A stretch of 35,760 nt of DNA from Alphaproteobacteria bacterium (GTDB lineage: Bacteria > Pseudomonadota > Alphaproteobacteria > UBA828): NCBI GenBank assembly GCA_009691045.1, contig SHWC01000016.1:1-35760 (forward strand), written 5' to 3'. The position numbers were made by a program, and so were the translations under genes. Positions 15,615-24,867 of the stretch are shown here, one piece after another (the first letter of the stretch is position 1; each line of letters opens with the position of its first letter). The notes beneath the pieces were generated by a model. The model did not search any database. It was not told where the DNA came from and saw only the letters and a program-made list of their open reading frames with translations.

Positions 15615-17111
15615 ATGACGGATTTAGGAGCGGACATCGTGGTGGTCGGCGCGGGCAATGCCGCCCTCGCCGCAGCGCTGACCGCGCGCGATGCAGGGGC
15701 CAATGTGATCGTGCTCGAAGCCGCGCCCATGGCGGAGCGCGGCGGTAATAGCAGCTATACCGGTGGCGCGCTCCGCATTGTTTATGATTCGGTCGATGAT
15801 CTTCGGACCGTCATGCCTGAATTGAGTGACGAGGAAATCCGCACCACCGATTTCGGCACCTATTCCGCTAATCAATATTTCGACGACATGGCGCGCCTCA
15901 CCCATTATCGCGCGCAGCCTGAATTGGTCGAGACGCTGGTCGCGGGCAGCCGCTCGGCTTTGGCGTGGATGCGCACCAAGGGCATTCGCTTTCAGCCGAG
16001 CTATCACCGTCAGGCGTTCAAGGTTGACGGGCGGTTCAAATTTTGGGGCGGGCTTGCGGTGGAATCCTGGGGCGGCGGCGCCGGGCTGATGGACGCTTGG
16101 TATAGAGCGGCCGATGTGGCGGGCATTGCGGTGCATTATGAAACTCGCGCGACAGCCCTGGAACGCGATGACAAAGGCCATGTCGTCGGCGTGGTCGCGC
16201 GACGCGGCGGGCAAACGCGGCTCTATCGCGCCAAAGCGGTGGTGCTGGCCGCTGGCGGCTTCGAGGCCAATGCCGAATGGCGGGCTCGTTATCTAGGCCC
16301 GGGCTGGGACCTCGCCAAGGTGCGCGGCTCGCGCCACAACCAGGGCGATGGCATTCGCATGGCGCTCGAGATTGGGGCCATGCCGTTCGGTCATTGGTCC
16401 GGTTGCCATTCCGTCGGCTGGGATCGCAACGCGCCCGAGTTCGGGGACCTTTCGGTTGGCGACGGTTTTCAGAAACATTCCTATCCCTTCGGCATCATGG
16501 TCAACGCCAGGGGCCAGCGCTTCGTCGATGAGGGCGCAGATTTTCGCAATTACACCTACGCGATTTATGGTCGGAGTATCCTCGAACAGCCTGGTCAATT
16601 CGCCTGGCAGGTGTTCGACGCCAAGGCGCAACCTCTATTGCGTGGCGAGTACCGCATCAAGCAGGCGACGCGCGTGCGCGCCGATCATCTCGACGCGCTC
16701 GCCACGCAGCTTGAGGGCGTTGACCCCAATGGTTTTCTTGAAACCGTCCGCGCCTACAACGCGGCGATCCGAAGCGACATCAAATTCGATCCGAACATCA
16801 AGGATGGCCGCTGCACCGCTGGCTTGACCCCGCCGAAATCCAATTGGGCGATGGCGATCGATACACCACCCTTCGAGGCCTATGCGGTGACGTGCGGGAT
16901 AACCTTCACCTTTGGCGGGCTGCAGATCGACCGCGCGGCCCGCGTGCTCGACCCCGCCGAACAACCGATCCCCGGCCTCTATGCGGCGGGAGAATTGGTT
17001 GGTGGTCTCTTTTATTTCAACTATCCGGGTGGCACGGGTCTTGTTTCAGGCGCGGTGTTCGGTCGCATCGCGGGCGCCAAGGCCGCGAAGCGCGCGCGGA
17101 GCGGCGCATGA
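15615..17111 (+). CDS. FAD-dependent dehydrogenase of the tricarballylate dehydrogenase (TcuA)/fumarate reductase flavoprotein family
   Basis: This 498-residue flavoprotein has an N-terminal FAD motif DIVVVGAGNAALAAAL (GAGNAA at 12-17) and Glu35 for the ribose, then RGGNSSYTGGALR, a TcuA-type sequence. The C-terminal end has CGITFTFGGLQID, IPGLYAAGELVGG and FNYPGGTGLVSGAVFGR, which close the FAD site. TcuA oxidises tricarballylate to cis-aconitate; related enzymes act on steroids and other carboxylates. TcuB, the usual electron-transfer partner, is absent nearby. The start has a GGAG site at 15604-15607, seven bases upstream. Its stop overlaps the aldehyde dehydrogenase start (ATGA). The membership is secure, but the operon with aldehyde and hydroxyacid dehydrogenases suggests a different substrate from tricarballylate. 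Confidence 0.9.
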   Translation: MTDLGADIVVVGAGNAALAAALTARDAGANVIVLEAAPMAERGGNSSYTGGALRIVYDSVDDLRTVMPELSDEEIRTTDFGTYSANQYFDDMARLTHYRAQPELVETLVAGSRSALAWMRTKGIRFQPSYHRQAFKVDGRFKFWGGLAVESWGGGAGLMDAWYRAADVAGIAVHYETRATALERDDKGHVVGVVARRGGQTRLYRAKAVVLAAGGFEANAEWRARYLGPGWDLAKVRGSRHNQGDGIRMALEIGAMPFGHWSGCHSVGWDRNAPEFGDLSVGDGFQKHSYPFGIMVNARGQRFVDEGADFRNYTYAIYGRSILEQPGQFAWQVFDAKAQPLLRGEYRIKQATRVRADHLDALATQLEGVDPNGFLETVRAYNAAIRSDIKFDPNIKDGRCTAGLTPPKSNWAMAIDTPPFEAYAVTCGITFTFGGLQIDRAARVLDPAEQPIPGLYAAGELVGGLFYFNYPGGTGLVSGAVFGRIAGAKAAKRARSGA

Positions 17112-18574
17112 ACGCGGCACCAGAGGCGCCGGCGCCGCTCCTGATTGGCGGTGAGGCCGCGAAGGGGCATGGACCAATCCTCGAGGCGATCGATCCCGCG
17201 ACGGGTCGCGTGTCGGCCCGCTATCAGAGCGCGACGAGCGCTGACGTCGATGCCGCGGTGAAAGCGGCGCGTGAGTCATTCGCGCACGGAACTTGGCGCA
17301 CCAAGAGGCCTCACGAGCGCGCGACGGTGTTGTTCGAAGCGGCGCGGCGCATCGCAGAGGCGAGTGAGACCCTCGCCCAACTCCAGATGAGTCAAAACGG
17401 CAAAGCGCTGAGGGAATGTCGCGCCCAAGCCAAGGCCGCGGCCGCGACCTTCCGCTATTTCGCGTCGGTCTGCGAAACCATGGAGGGCGAGCTCACCACG
17501 CCGCGCGGCGATTATCTCTCAATGATTGTCCACGAGCCGATCGGTGTGGTAGCCCTGATCACGCCGTGGAATTCGCCGATGACCATGGAAGCGCAGAAGC
17601 TCGCGCCAGCGCTTGCCGCTGGCAATAGCGTGATCTTGAAACCATCCGAAATCACGCCCGGCACGGGCCTGGCGCTTGGCCGTATCGTTTGCGAGGCCGG
17701 ATTGACGCCGGGCGTGCTCAATGTGCTGAGCGGCACGGGACTAACGGTCGGCGATCCCCTCGTGCGGCACAAAGACGTTGGGATGATTTCGTTCACGGGC
17801 GGCACAGCCACAGGGCGCGCCATCGCGCGGATCGCAGCCGAGCGCCTGATTCCGGTGGCGCTCGAGCTTGGTGGCAAATCACCGCACATCGTGTTCGCCG
17901 ATGCCGATGTCGATCGCGCGGTCGAGGGTGTGTTCGGCGGCATCTTCGATGCACTCGGCCAGAGCTGCGTCGCGGGCTCGAGGCTCTTCGTCGAACGCCC
18001 GCTCTATCGCGCGTTCGTCGATCGGTTGATCGAGCGCGCCAACACGCTCAAGCTTGGGCCCCCGGCCGACCCCACGAGCGACCAAGGCCCGCTCGCCTCG
18101 TTCGGCCATCGCGAGCGGGTCGAACGCTATGTCGCATTGGCCCGTGCGGATGGCGGCCGCGTATTGGCGGGCGGCGAGCGACCGAGCGGCGCGCCCTTCG
18201 ATCATGGCGCCTATTACCAGCCCACGATCATCGACGGCCTTACGAATGATGCGCGTGCCTGTCGCGAAGAAATTTTTGGGCCGGTGTTGTGTGTCCTGCC
18301 GTTCGATCATGAGAGCGATCTGATCGAACAAGCCAATGACACGGCCTATGGCTTGGCCGCGGGCCTTTGGACCCGCGATGTGGCAAAGGCGTGGCGGGTC
18401 GCGCGTCGGCTTGAGGCTGGGACAGTTTGGATTAACACCTATCGTGAGCTTTCGATCGCAACACCTTTTGGCGGCATGAAGGAAAGCGGGCTCGGGCGCG
18501 AAAAAGGTCGTCAGGGTGTACGCCTCTATACCGCCACCAAATCAATCTACCTTTCACTCGCGGGCGGCATATGA
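17108..18574 (+). CDS. NAD(P)-dependent aldehyde dehydrogenase
   Basis: This 488-residue aldehyde dehydrogenase has Asn155 (TPWNSP), Lys178 (ILKPSE), Glu253 (LELGGKSP) and the catalytic nucleophile Cys287 (LGQSCVAGSR), so it should be active. Length and order are those of class 1/2-like bacterial enzymes that oxidise aldehydes to acids. An open frame extends upstream to 16844, but this overlaps the previous gene; the ATG at 17108 overlaps its stop in ATGA and begins the family sequence. The C-terminus is normal (PFGGMKESGLGREKG). Being coupled to the FAD dehydrogenase and the beta-hydroxyacid dehydrogenase, it likely works on an aldehyde intermediate of the same pathway; the substrate is unknown. 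Confidence 0.94.
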   Translation: MNAAPEAPAPLLIGGEAAKGHGPILEAIDPATGRVSARYQSATSADVDAAVKAARESFAHGTWRTKRPHERATVLFEAARRIAEASETLAQLQMSQNGKALRECRAQAKAAAATFRYFASVCETMEGELTTPRGDYLSMIVHEPIGVVALITPWNSPMTMEAQKLAPALAAGNSVILKPSEITPGTGLALGRIVCEAGLTPGVLNVLSGTGLTVGDPLVRHKDVGMISFTGGTATGRAIARIAAERLIPVALELGGKSPHIVFADADVDRAVEGVFGGIFDALGQSCVAGSRLFVERPLYRAFVDRLIERANTLKLGPPADPTSDQGPLASFGHRERVERYVALARADGGRVLAGGERPSGAPFDHGAYYQPTIIDGLTNDARACREEIFGPVLCVLPFDHESDLIEQANDTAYGLAAGLWTRDVAKAWRVARRLEAGTVWINTYRELSIATPFGGMKESGLGREKGRQGVRLYTATKSIYLSLAGGI

Positions 18575-19449
18575 CCAAGGCCAGCATCGGGTTTATCGGT
18601 CTTGGCGTGATGGGCGAGCCCATGTGTCGCAATTTGGCGACGCGCGTCGGGCGCCCGATGATCGGTTTCGATCTCAAGCCTGAACCGTTGGCACGCCTCG
18701 CCCCGCTTGGCGTGAAGACCGCCGCTTCGCTCGCCGCGGCGGTTCAAGAGGCTGAAACGGTCATTCTCTCATTGCCGGGCGAGCCTGAACTGCGCAAGGT
18801 TTGCCTTGAGCCCGACGGCGTCCTCGCTCACTGCCGCGGCGGCCAGACCATCATCGACACATCGACCGCGCCGCCCGCGCTGGCCCGCGATCTGGCCGAA
18901 CGCTTCGCGGCAAAGGGTGTCGCCTTCGCCGATGCGCCGATCGCGCGCACGCGCCAGGCCGCTGCCGAGGGCACGCTGTCGATCATGGTCGGCGCGAGCG
19001 ACGAATTGTTCGCCCGCATACGCCCGCTCCTCGCGCTGATGGGTCGCGAGATCACCCATTGTGGGCCGGTCGGCACCGGCCAGGTGGTCAAGCTGCTCAA
19101 CAACATGGTGCTGTTCGAAACCGTCAACGCGGTGTGCGAGGCGCTTGCCATCGGCACGCGCGCGGGGCTCGACGGCAAATTGTTGCTGGAGACGCTGGCG
19201 CGCGGCTCGGCCGATAGTTTCGCGCTCCGCAATCACGGCCTGAAAAGCGCGCTGCCCGAGATCTACCCGACCGACGCGTTTTCCGTGCGCTATGCCTTGA
19301 AGGATTTGACCTATGCGCTCGACCTCGCGCGTGAGACAGGCATCAAGGCCGAAGGGGCCGAGCTCTTACGCTCTTTGTTCGAACGCGCCATTGCGGCCGG
19401 TCATGGCGATGCCTATCACCCCGTAATCCGCAAGGTGATCGAGGGCTAG
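18571..19449 (+). CDS. Beta-hydroxyacid dehydrogenase family protein with variant substrate motif
   Basis: This 292-residue NAD(P)-dependent dehydrogenase has the Rossmann motif IGFIGLGVMGEPMC and the catalytic Lys174 in VVKLLNNM. The usual substrate loop DAPVSGG is replaced by DAPIARTRQAA (residues 121-131), with two arginines where the Ser-Gly-Gly normally contacts the acid, so a different or larger anionic substrate is expected (inference). It is the third gene of the operon, with an ATGA overlap to the aldehyde dehydrogenase. Its stop shares a CTAG with the stop of the convergent peroxidase gene (19446-19449). It is distinct in sequence from the dehydrogenase at 5452, which keeps APVSGG. 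The family call is secure. Confidence 0.93.
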   Translation: MTKASIGFIGLGVMGEPMCRNLATRVGRPMIGFDLKPEPLARLAPLGVKTAASLAAAVQEAETVILSLPGEPELRKVCLEPDGVLAHCRGGQTIIDTSTAPPALARDLAERFAAKGVAFADAPIARTRQAAAEGTLSIMVGASDELFARIRPLLALMGREITHCGPVGTGQVVKLLNNMVLFETVNAVCEALAIGTRAGLDGKLLLETLARGSADSFALRNHGLKSALPEIYPTDAFSVRYALKDLTYALDLARETGIKAEGAELLRSLFERAIAAGHGDAYHPVIRKVIEG

Positions 19450-20378
19450 AGGCGCGACAGCTGACGTAATGTCGCGAGCGAGGGCGCGAACAGAATGGCC
19501 CCCGTGACCGGCTTAGTGAACGCCATTAGCCGATCGCTCAAGCCATCATTGCCCGTGCCATACATGCGCGCGAGCATGGCGTGAAAGATCGCCGCGTCTT
19601 TGGCATAGGCGATGAAGAACAAGCCCTTCTCGCCGCTCGCCGCGCCATAGGGCATGGAATGGCACACGATGGCGAGTTCCTCGCCATCGGGCCCGTCGAT
19701 CTCGACCCGGCTGATATGGGCGCTCGAAAGTTTTTTCTTTCCCGCGAGTTCGATACTGTTGTTTTTGGTGCGGCCGATCGCGGCTTCTTGACGCATCGCG
19801 CTGAGGCGCGACCAGGCGTCGAGGTTATGAACATAGCGCTGGATCAACACATAACTGCCGCCGGCAAAGGCGCGATCCTCGCGTCCGATCAGCCCGGCCG
19901 CGGCGCGCTCGCGCCCTTTGGGGTTCGCCGTGCCATCGATGAAGCCGGTCAGATCACGGCTATCGAGATAACAAAAGCCCGTGACTTCTTCCGCGATCTC
20001 GGCCAAATCGCCGATTTCGGCGAGCAGCGTTCGCGCCAATTCGAAATTCAAATCGTGCCGCGTCGAGCCGATATGAAACAGCACATCCGCCGGTGTACGG
20101 GGCACATCGCTGGCCTTGCCATGGATCGGGTTCAAATCGGCCAGATGCAGGGGCGGCTTTGGCCAGCCGGCCCCCTTGATCAAGAACCCTCGCCCGAAGG
20201 CGACCGTGCAACGGAGCGCCGCCTTGGGATGTCACCGCGCCAGGGCCGCCGTCAGGGCCGGTGCCCGTGCAGAGGCCTTTATAAGGGCGCGCGAATTGGC
20301 GCCCCGTTTGGCGCGCAGCACCACATAGAGCGCGTGCGCGTCTTCTTCCATCAAAATACCCGGTTGCGGCGCGGCCAT
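19446..20378 (-). pseudogene. DyP-type (YfeX-like) haem peroxidase interrupted by an in-frame TGA
   Basis: The minus frame encodes a DyP peroxidase of about 310 codons. The start ATG at 20378 (MAAPQPGILMEE) follows GGGGGATCAGGC; an alternative ATG at 20456 has a weaker site. At 20234-20232 the same frame holds TGA (ALAR-stop-HPKAAL), after which it continues intact as LRCTVAFGRG to the end. Haem features are present: distal Asp in GFIDGTANP and the proximal His in SAHISRVEI. The distal Arg position (IVRQSLPYG in E. coli YfeX) is Cys here (IVCHSMPYG). Each change is one transition from the expected codon (CGA or TGG to TGA; CGC to TGC). A TTG at 20183 could restart a 245-residue fragment. It is probably a dead gene. 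Confidence 0.82.
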
Positions 20379-20523
20379 GCCTGATCCCCCGTCAATCAAC
20401 GCCCGATCGCGGCCATTCTCGGTGTCCGACGGCTCGACATCAAGCGGCTGTCCCATAGCGGCGGAACCGCCCTTCTGTTATGTAACCGCCCGCGCAACGC
20501 CCCTGTGACTGAAAGCAAGTGCC

Positions 20524-22209
20524 ATGGCCGCCTATCAATATGTCTATGTGATGAAGGGCCTGTCCAAGACCTATCCGGGCGGACGGGAGGTCTTGAAAAA
20601 CATTTGGCTGTCTTTTTTGCCGGGCGCCAAAATCGGCGTGCTGGGCACCAATGGCGCGGGCAAATCGACGCTCCTGCGCATGATGGCCGGGCTCGATACC
20701 GAATATACCGGCGAGGCGTTTTTGGCCGAGGGCGCGACCACGGGCTATCTCGCGCAGGAGCCCACGCTCAACCCGGCCAAAGACGTACTCGGCAATGTCA
20801 TGGAAGGCTTGGGGCCGATCAAAAAATTGGTCGATCGCTTCAACGAGGTCAGCGCGCGCTTCGCCGAGGAAATGTCCGACGACGAGATGAACACGCTGCT
20901 GGCCGAACAGGCCGAGTTGCAAGAGAAGATCGACGCGGCCGATGCCTGGGAGATCGAGCGCGTCGCCGAAATCGCGATGGATGCGTTGCGCTGCCCGGCG
21001 GGCGATGCCGATGTGTCCAAACTATCGGGCGGCGAACGGCGGCGCGTCGCGCTCTGCCGGCTCTTGCTGCAAAAACCCGATTTGCTGTTGCTCGACGAGC
21101 CGACCAACCATCTCGACGCGGAATCGGTCGCGTGGTTGCAGCGCTTCCTCGCTGATTATAAGGGCACGGTCGTCACCGTGACCCATGATCGCTATTTTCT
21201 CGATGAGGTGGCGGGCTGGATTCTCGAGCTCGATCGCGGCCAAGGCATTCCCTATCAGGGCAATTATTCGGGCTGGCTTGAGCAAAAGCGCGCGCGGCTT
21301 GAACAAGAAGGCAAGCAAGAAGCGTCCCGCGTGCGCACGCTCGAACGCGAGCTCGAATGGGTGCGCGCCTCGCCGCGCGCGCGCCAGACCAAGAGCCGCG
21401 CGCGCCTCACCGCCTATGAGACGCTGTTGCAGGAGAGCCAGGAAAAGGTCGCCGAAACGGCGCAGATCGTCATCCCGGCGGGCCCGCGCCTTGGCGATCT
21501 CGTGGTCGAGGCCAAGGATTTGACCAAGGGTTATGGCGACAAATTGCTGATCGAGAATCTGAACTTCCTGTTGCCGCGTGGCGGCATTGTCGGCGTGATC
21601 GGGCCGAACGGCGCGGGCAAGACCACGCTCTTTCGCATGATGGTCGGGCAGGAGAAGCCCGATAGCGGCACCTTGCGCTTGGGCGAAACGGTCAAGCTCG
21701 GCTATGTCGACCAATCGCGCGACACGTTGGAGGCCAAGAAAAACGTTTGGGAGGAAATCTCGGACGGCAAGGACGACATCGAGCTTGGCGGCAAGCGCAA
21801 GATTCCAAGCCGCGCCTATTGCAGCCTGTTCGGCTTTCGTGGCGCCGACCAACAGAAGAAGGTGGGCCAGCTTTCAGGCGGCGAGCGCAATCGCGTGCAC
21901 CTCGCCAAAATGCTGAAATCGGGCGCCAATGTTTTGCTACTCGACGAGCCGACCAACGACCTCGACGTCGATACGCTGCGAGCGCTGGAAGACGGCCTGT
22001 TGGAATTCGCCGGCTGCGTCGTGGTGATCAGCCATGATCGCTGGTTCCTCGACCGCATCGCGACGCACATGCTGGCGTTCGAGGGCGATAGCCATGTCGA
22101 ATGGTTCGAGGGCAATTATCAATCCTATGAGGAAGACAAGAAGCGGCGGCTTGGTGCTGACGCCGATCAACCGCATCGGATTAAATTCAAGCCGCTCCGG
22201 CGCGCTTGA
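20524..22209 (+). CDS. ettA: EttA, energy-dependent translational throttle protein (ABC-F)
   Basis: This 561-residue cytoplasmic ABC-F ATPase has two nucleotide-binding domains. Domain 1 has Walker [10 protein letters not shown] (41-49), an arm insertion of charged helices (about 95-140), signature LSGGE (167-171) and DEPTNHLD (191-198, catalytic Glu192). The linker (about 250-310) is a charged helical pair with [13 protein letters not shown]. Domain 2 has GPNGAGKT (360-367), [13 protein letters not shown] and DEPTNDLD. Length and arm match EttA, which binds the ribosomal E site and slows translation when ADP is high. The gene stands alone, divergent from the broken peroxidase, and its 3' end is followed by a class 1 palindromic repeat. 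It is a housekeeping gene, well conserved and with no damage. Confidence 0.96.
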   Translation: MAAYQYVYVMKGLSKTYPGGREVLKNIWLSFLPGAKIGVLGTNGAGKSTLLRMMAGLDTEYTGEAFLAEGATTGYLAQEPTLNPAKDVLGNVMEGLGPIKKLVDRFNEVSARFAEEMSDDEMNTLLAEQAELQEKIDAADAWEIERVAEIAMDALRCPAGDADVSKLSGGERRRVALCRLLLQKPDLLLLDEPTNHLDAESVAWLQRFLADYKGTVVTVTHDRYFLDEVAGWILELDRGQGIPYQGNYSGWLEQKRARLEQEGKQEASRVRTLERELEWVRASPRARQTKSRARLTAYETLLQESQEKVAETAQIVIPAGPRLGDLVVEAKDLTKGYGDKLLIENLNFLLPRGGIVGVIGPNGAGKTTLFRMMVGQEKPDSGTLRLGETVKLGYVDQSRDTLEAKKNVWEEISDGKDDIELGGKRKIPSRAYCSLFGFRGADQQKKVGQLSGGERNRVHLAKMLKSGANVLLLDEPTNDLDVDTLRALEDGLLEFAGCVVVISHDRWFLDRIATHMLAFEGDSHVEWFEGNYQSYEEDKKRRLGADADQPHRIKFKPLRRA

Positions 22210-22228
22210 GGGCCAAACTTATTCCTTT

Positions 22229-22313
22229 CGTCATGGCCCGATTTAATCGGGCCATCCATCAAGCAACCAAGCCGCTGTTAGCTTGGATGGCCCGGTCAAG
22301 CCGGGCCATGACG
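22229..22313. repeat. Two-hairpin palindromic repeat (class 1, copy 3)
   Basis: The left hairpin at 22233-22255 has arms ATGGCCCGAT/ATCGGGCCAT. The right hairpin at 22287-22309 has arms ATGGCCCGG/CCGGGCCAT with loop TCAAG, the complement of the CTTGA loop in copies 1 and 2. The element is bounded by CGTCATGG and CCATGACG. It separates the convergent ettA and phosphatase genes and may terminate both. Confidence 0.87.
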
Positions 22314-22339
22314 ATGGTTGGGTGATGGGCGGTGCCAAT

Positions 22340-23116
22340 CTAGGCCTGCTGCAGAACCTTCAGCACCTGGCGGTGCAGAGCGGCATCGCCGGCGGCGACC
22401 ACTCTGCCGCCATCGGCGGCCGAGCCGCCCTCCCAGTTCGTCACCACGCCGCCCGCGCGTTCGACGATCGGGATCAAGGCCTGAATGTCCCAGGGCGCCA
22501 GGCTCGCCTCGACCACGAGGTCGACAAAGCCGTGCGCCAACATGGCATAGGCATAGCAATCGGTGCCGAAGCGGCGGAGCGCGACCTGACGCGCCAGGCG
22601 GTTGAAGGCATCGCGCTCGGGGCCGGGCTCGAACATCTCGGGCTCGGTGCAACAGAGCTTGGCCGACGCCAAATCGGGGCAGGCCCGTGTCTTAAGTTTG
22701 GTCGCGCCGAGAAACGCGCCGTCCGGCCCGCCCACGAAGCGCTCACCTATGATCGGTTGATCGAGCAGGCCAAGCACCGGTCGGCCACCCTCATTAAGTG
22801 CGATCAACGTGCCCCAAGTGGGCAGGCCGGTGATAAAGGCCTTGGTGCCGTCGATCGGGTCGATCACCCAGGTCAGACGCGCGCCCGGGTTCTCGTGGGC
22901 ATGCTCCTCGCCCATGATGCCGTGGTCGGGGTGCTTGGCCTTGATTAACGCGCGAATGGCGGCCTCAGCGCCTTGATCGGCGATTGTGACCGGCGAATAG
23001 CGGCCCTCGCCTTTGTCTTTCTTGTCAGTGACATTGATCGCAGTTCGGAAGTGCGGCTTGATGACCGCGCCCGAGGCATCGGCGAGCCGATGGGCAAAGC
23101 CGAGAAGTTCCCTCAA
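22340..23116 (-). CDS. hisN: Inositol-monophosphatase-fold phosphatase, histidinol-phosphatase (HisN) type
   Basis: This protein of about 258 residues belongs to the Mg2+-dependent inositol monophosphatase family. Motifs are IMGEEHA (67-73), the metal site DPIDGTKAF (86-94), and APWDIQALIPIVERAGG near the C-terminus. The DPIDGTKAFITGLPTWGTLIAL pattern (in parts) is the form seen in HisN, which dephosphorylates histidinol phosphate, rather than in SuhB or CysQ. The N-terminus (ELLGFAHRLADASG) fits HisN. No ATG lies upstream in this frame before a stop at 23144-23146; a TTG at 23116 is the best start, without a clear ribosome-binding site. No other his genes are nearby, so the name rests on sequence alone. 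Confidence 0.88.
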   Translation of the reverse strand: MRELLGFAHRLADASGAVIKPHFRTAINVTDKKDKGEGRYSPVTIADQGAEAAIRALIKAKHPDHGIMGEEHAHENPGARLTWVIDPIDGTKAFITGLPTWGTLIALNEGGRPVLGLLDQPIIGERFVGGPDGAFLGATKLKTRACPDLASAKLCCTEPEMFEPGPERDAFNRLARQVALRRFGTDCYAYAMLAHGFVDLVVEASLAPWDIQALIPIVERAGGVVTNWEGGSAADGGRVVAAGDAALHRQVLKVLQQA

Positions 23117-23405
23117 AGATTCGTCTGAAAGTACTGAAATAGCTTAGCTCCTCTGGACCGGCGACGCTTTTTGTCATCGGTGAATGCTGGATGGCTAGCC
23201 GAGGGCACCGCCTTGCCCCTCCCCATAAAGGATTCGAGGGCCTCTGGCCAGAGCGTGATCCGGCCGTCAAAAGCCTCTGTGGCGCTGCACAAATTCCTGC
23301 CCAACCGAGCACCGGCTTGATAATCTCCGCGCCTTCTGGCGCACCGGCGCGGCTTGGCAGGCGGGGCAATCGCCCACGCACAGTCCCGCATAGCGGAGTA
23401 TGACA
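23117..23405. other. Unassigned divergent intergenic region
   Basis: About 290 bases lie between the phosphatase start and the aldehyde dehydrogenase. Minus-strand open frames of 113 and 118 codons cross it, but neither shows a recognisable family. The first ends in a stop overlapping the phosphatase TTG (TTGA), as a coupled gene would. A 12-bp palindrome CTCTGGCCAGAG lies at 23242-23253. The GGAG at 23395-23398 is the ribosome-binding site of the rightward gene. I see no promoter or riboswitch I can name. Confidence 0.4.
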
Positions 23406-24845
23406 ATGTACGAAGGCCTTGGTCTCTATATCGATGGTAAGTGGCGTCCCTCACATTCGGGCCGCACGTTCAAGATTCTCAATCCGGCCAATGAAGAAGT
23501 GCTCGGCGAATTGCCGATCGCGGACGCGCGCGACCTCGACGACGCTCTGGCCGCGGCCAAGAAGGGTCTCGAAGTTTGGCGCAAGACGACAGCGTGGGAA
23601 CGCTCGAAGGTGATGCGCAAGATCGCCGAAATTCTGCGCGAGCGGAATGAATCGATCGCCAAGACGCTGACGCTCGAATCCGGTAAGCCGATCACCGAAT
23701 CACGGCTCGAAGTTGGCGCCGCGGCCGACCAGTTCGATTGGTTCGCCGATGAAGCACGCCGCGTCTATGGCCAGACCATCGAGAGCCGCATCCCGAACGT
23801 GCGCAATTTTCTGCGCTATGAGCCGGTAGGCGTGGTGGCGGCCTTCACCGCGTGGAACTTCCCGGTCGTTTTGGTCGCGCGCAAGATCGCGCCCGCGCTC
23901 GCCGCCGGTTGTTCGATCATCGTCAAGCCGGCAGAGGATGATCCTGCCTCCGGTCTCGCCATCGTGCAGGCCTGCCATGATGCGGGCGTACCGCCGGGTG
24001 TGGTCAATGCGGTGGTCGGCGACCCGCCCTTCATCTCGACCCATTTGCTCGCCTCGCCGATCACGCGGAAGGTCACGCTCACGGGTTCGATCCCGGTCGG
24101 CAAGCAACTCTTGAAGCTCGCCGCCGACACGGTGAAGCGCGCCTCGATGGAGCTGGGCGGCCACGCCCCCTTTATCGTGTTCGAAGATGCCGATCTCGCC
24201 CACGCGGTCGAAGTTGGCGTCAAGACCAAGTTCCGCAATAACGGTCAGGTCTGCGTCTCGCCGACCCGCTTCTTCATCCATGAGAGCAAGGCTGAAGATT
24301 TCACCGCGCGGTTCGTCGCGGGCGTCAAGAAAATCAAGATCGGCAATGGCCTCGACGCCGGTGTCGATGTCGGCCCGCTGATCAACAAGAAGCGGCTCGA
24401 TTGGATCAACGACCTGGTCGAGGATTCACGCCGCAGCGGCGCCAAGATCGAAACCGGCGGCAAGCGGCCGGCGGGCTTCAATAGCGGCTATTATTATGAG
24501 CCGACGGTGATCACCGGTTTGAAGGACGATCACAAGATCATGACCACCGAGCCGTTCGGTCCGGTGGCCCTGATCACCACCTTCAAGGATTTCGGCGAGG
24601 TGATGCAGCGCGCCAATCAACTGCCCTTTGGCCTGGCGTCCTATTGCTTCACCAGATCGCTCAAGACCGCGAACGAAGCCTATGAGCAATTGGAGACCGG
24701 CATGGTGGGCGTCAATCACACCGCCATCGCAACAACGGAGTTGCCCTTTGGCGGCATGAAGGAAAGCGGTCTCGGCCGCGAAGGCGGCTCACTTGGCATC
24801 CACGATTATCTCGAGGCCAAATACGCCTCCATGTTGATGAATTAA
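23406..24845 (+). CDS. Succinate-semialdehyde-type aldehyde dehydrogenase (NAD(P)+)
   Basis: This 479-residue aldehyde dehydrogenase has catalytic residues Asn151 (AWNFP), Lys174 (IVKPAE), Glu249 (MELGGHAPF) and Cys283 (NNGQVCVSPTR). The NNGQVC(V/T) and ELGGHAPF forms are those of succinate-semialdehyde dehydrogenases (GabD/YneI group) and related semialdehyde enzymes, which pass the aldehyde to succinate or a similar dicarboxylate. Two start codons lie six bases apart (23400 and 23406). The GGAG at 23395-23398 is properly spaced only for 23406, so that is chosen. It is followed by a strong stem-loop and then by two amidases and an aminotransferase on the same strand, which could feed it a semialdehyde (inference). 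It is only distantly similar to the other aldehyde dehydrogenase in the window. Confidence 0.93.
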   Translation: MYEGLGLYIDGKWRPSHSGRTFKILNPANEEVLGELPIADARDLDDALAAAKKGLEVWRKTTAWERSKVMRKIAEILRERNESIAKTLTLESGKPITESRLEVGAAADQFDWFADEARRVYGQTIESRIPNVRNFLRYEPVGVVAAFTAWNFPVVLVARKIAPALAAGCSIIVKPAEDDPASGLAIVQACHDAGVPPGVVNAVVGDPPFISTHLLASPITRKVTLTGSIPVGKQLLKLAADTVKRASMELGGHAPFIVFEDADLAHAVEVGVKTKFRNNGQVCVSPTRFFIHESKAEDFTARFVAGVKKIKIGNGLDAGVDVGPLINKKRLDWINDLVEDSRRSGAKIETGGKRPAGFNSGYYYEPTVITGLKDDHKIMTTEPFGPVALITTFKDFGEVMQRANQLPFGLASYCFTRSLKTANEAYEQLETGMVGVNHTAIATTELPFGGMKESGLGREGGSLGIHDYLEAKYASMLMN

Positions 24846-24867
24846 GCCGAACGGCGAAATCCGCACG

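Noticed and set aside
20232-20234. TGA in the peroxidase as selenocysteine or as a recoded tryptophan
   Set aside because: DyP enzymes are not selenoproteins, no SECIS-like hairpin is visible just downstream, and many other genes in the window end in TGA, so it is a normal stop here.
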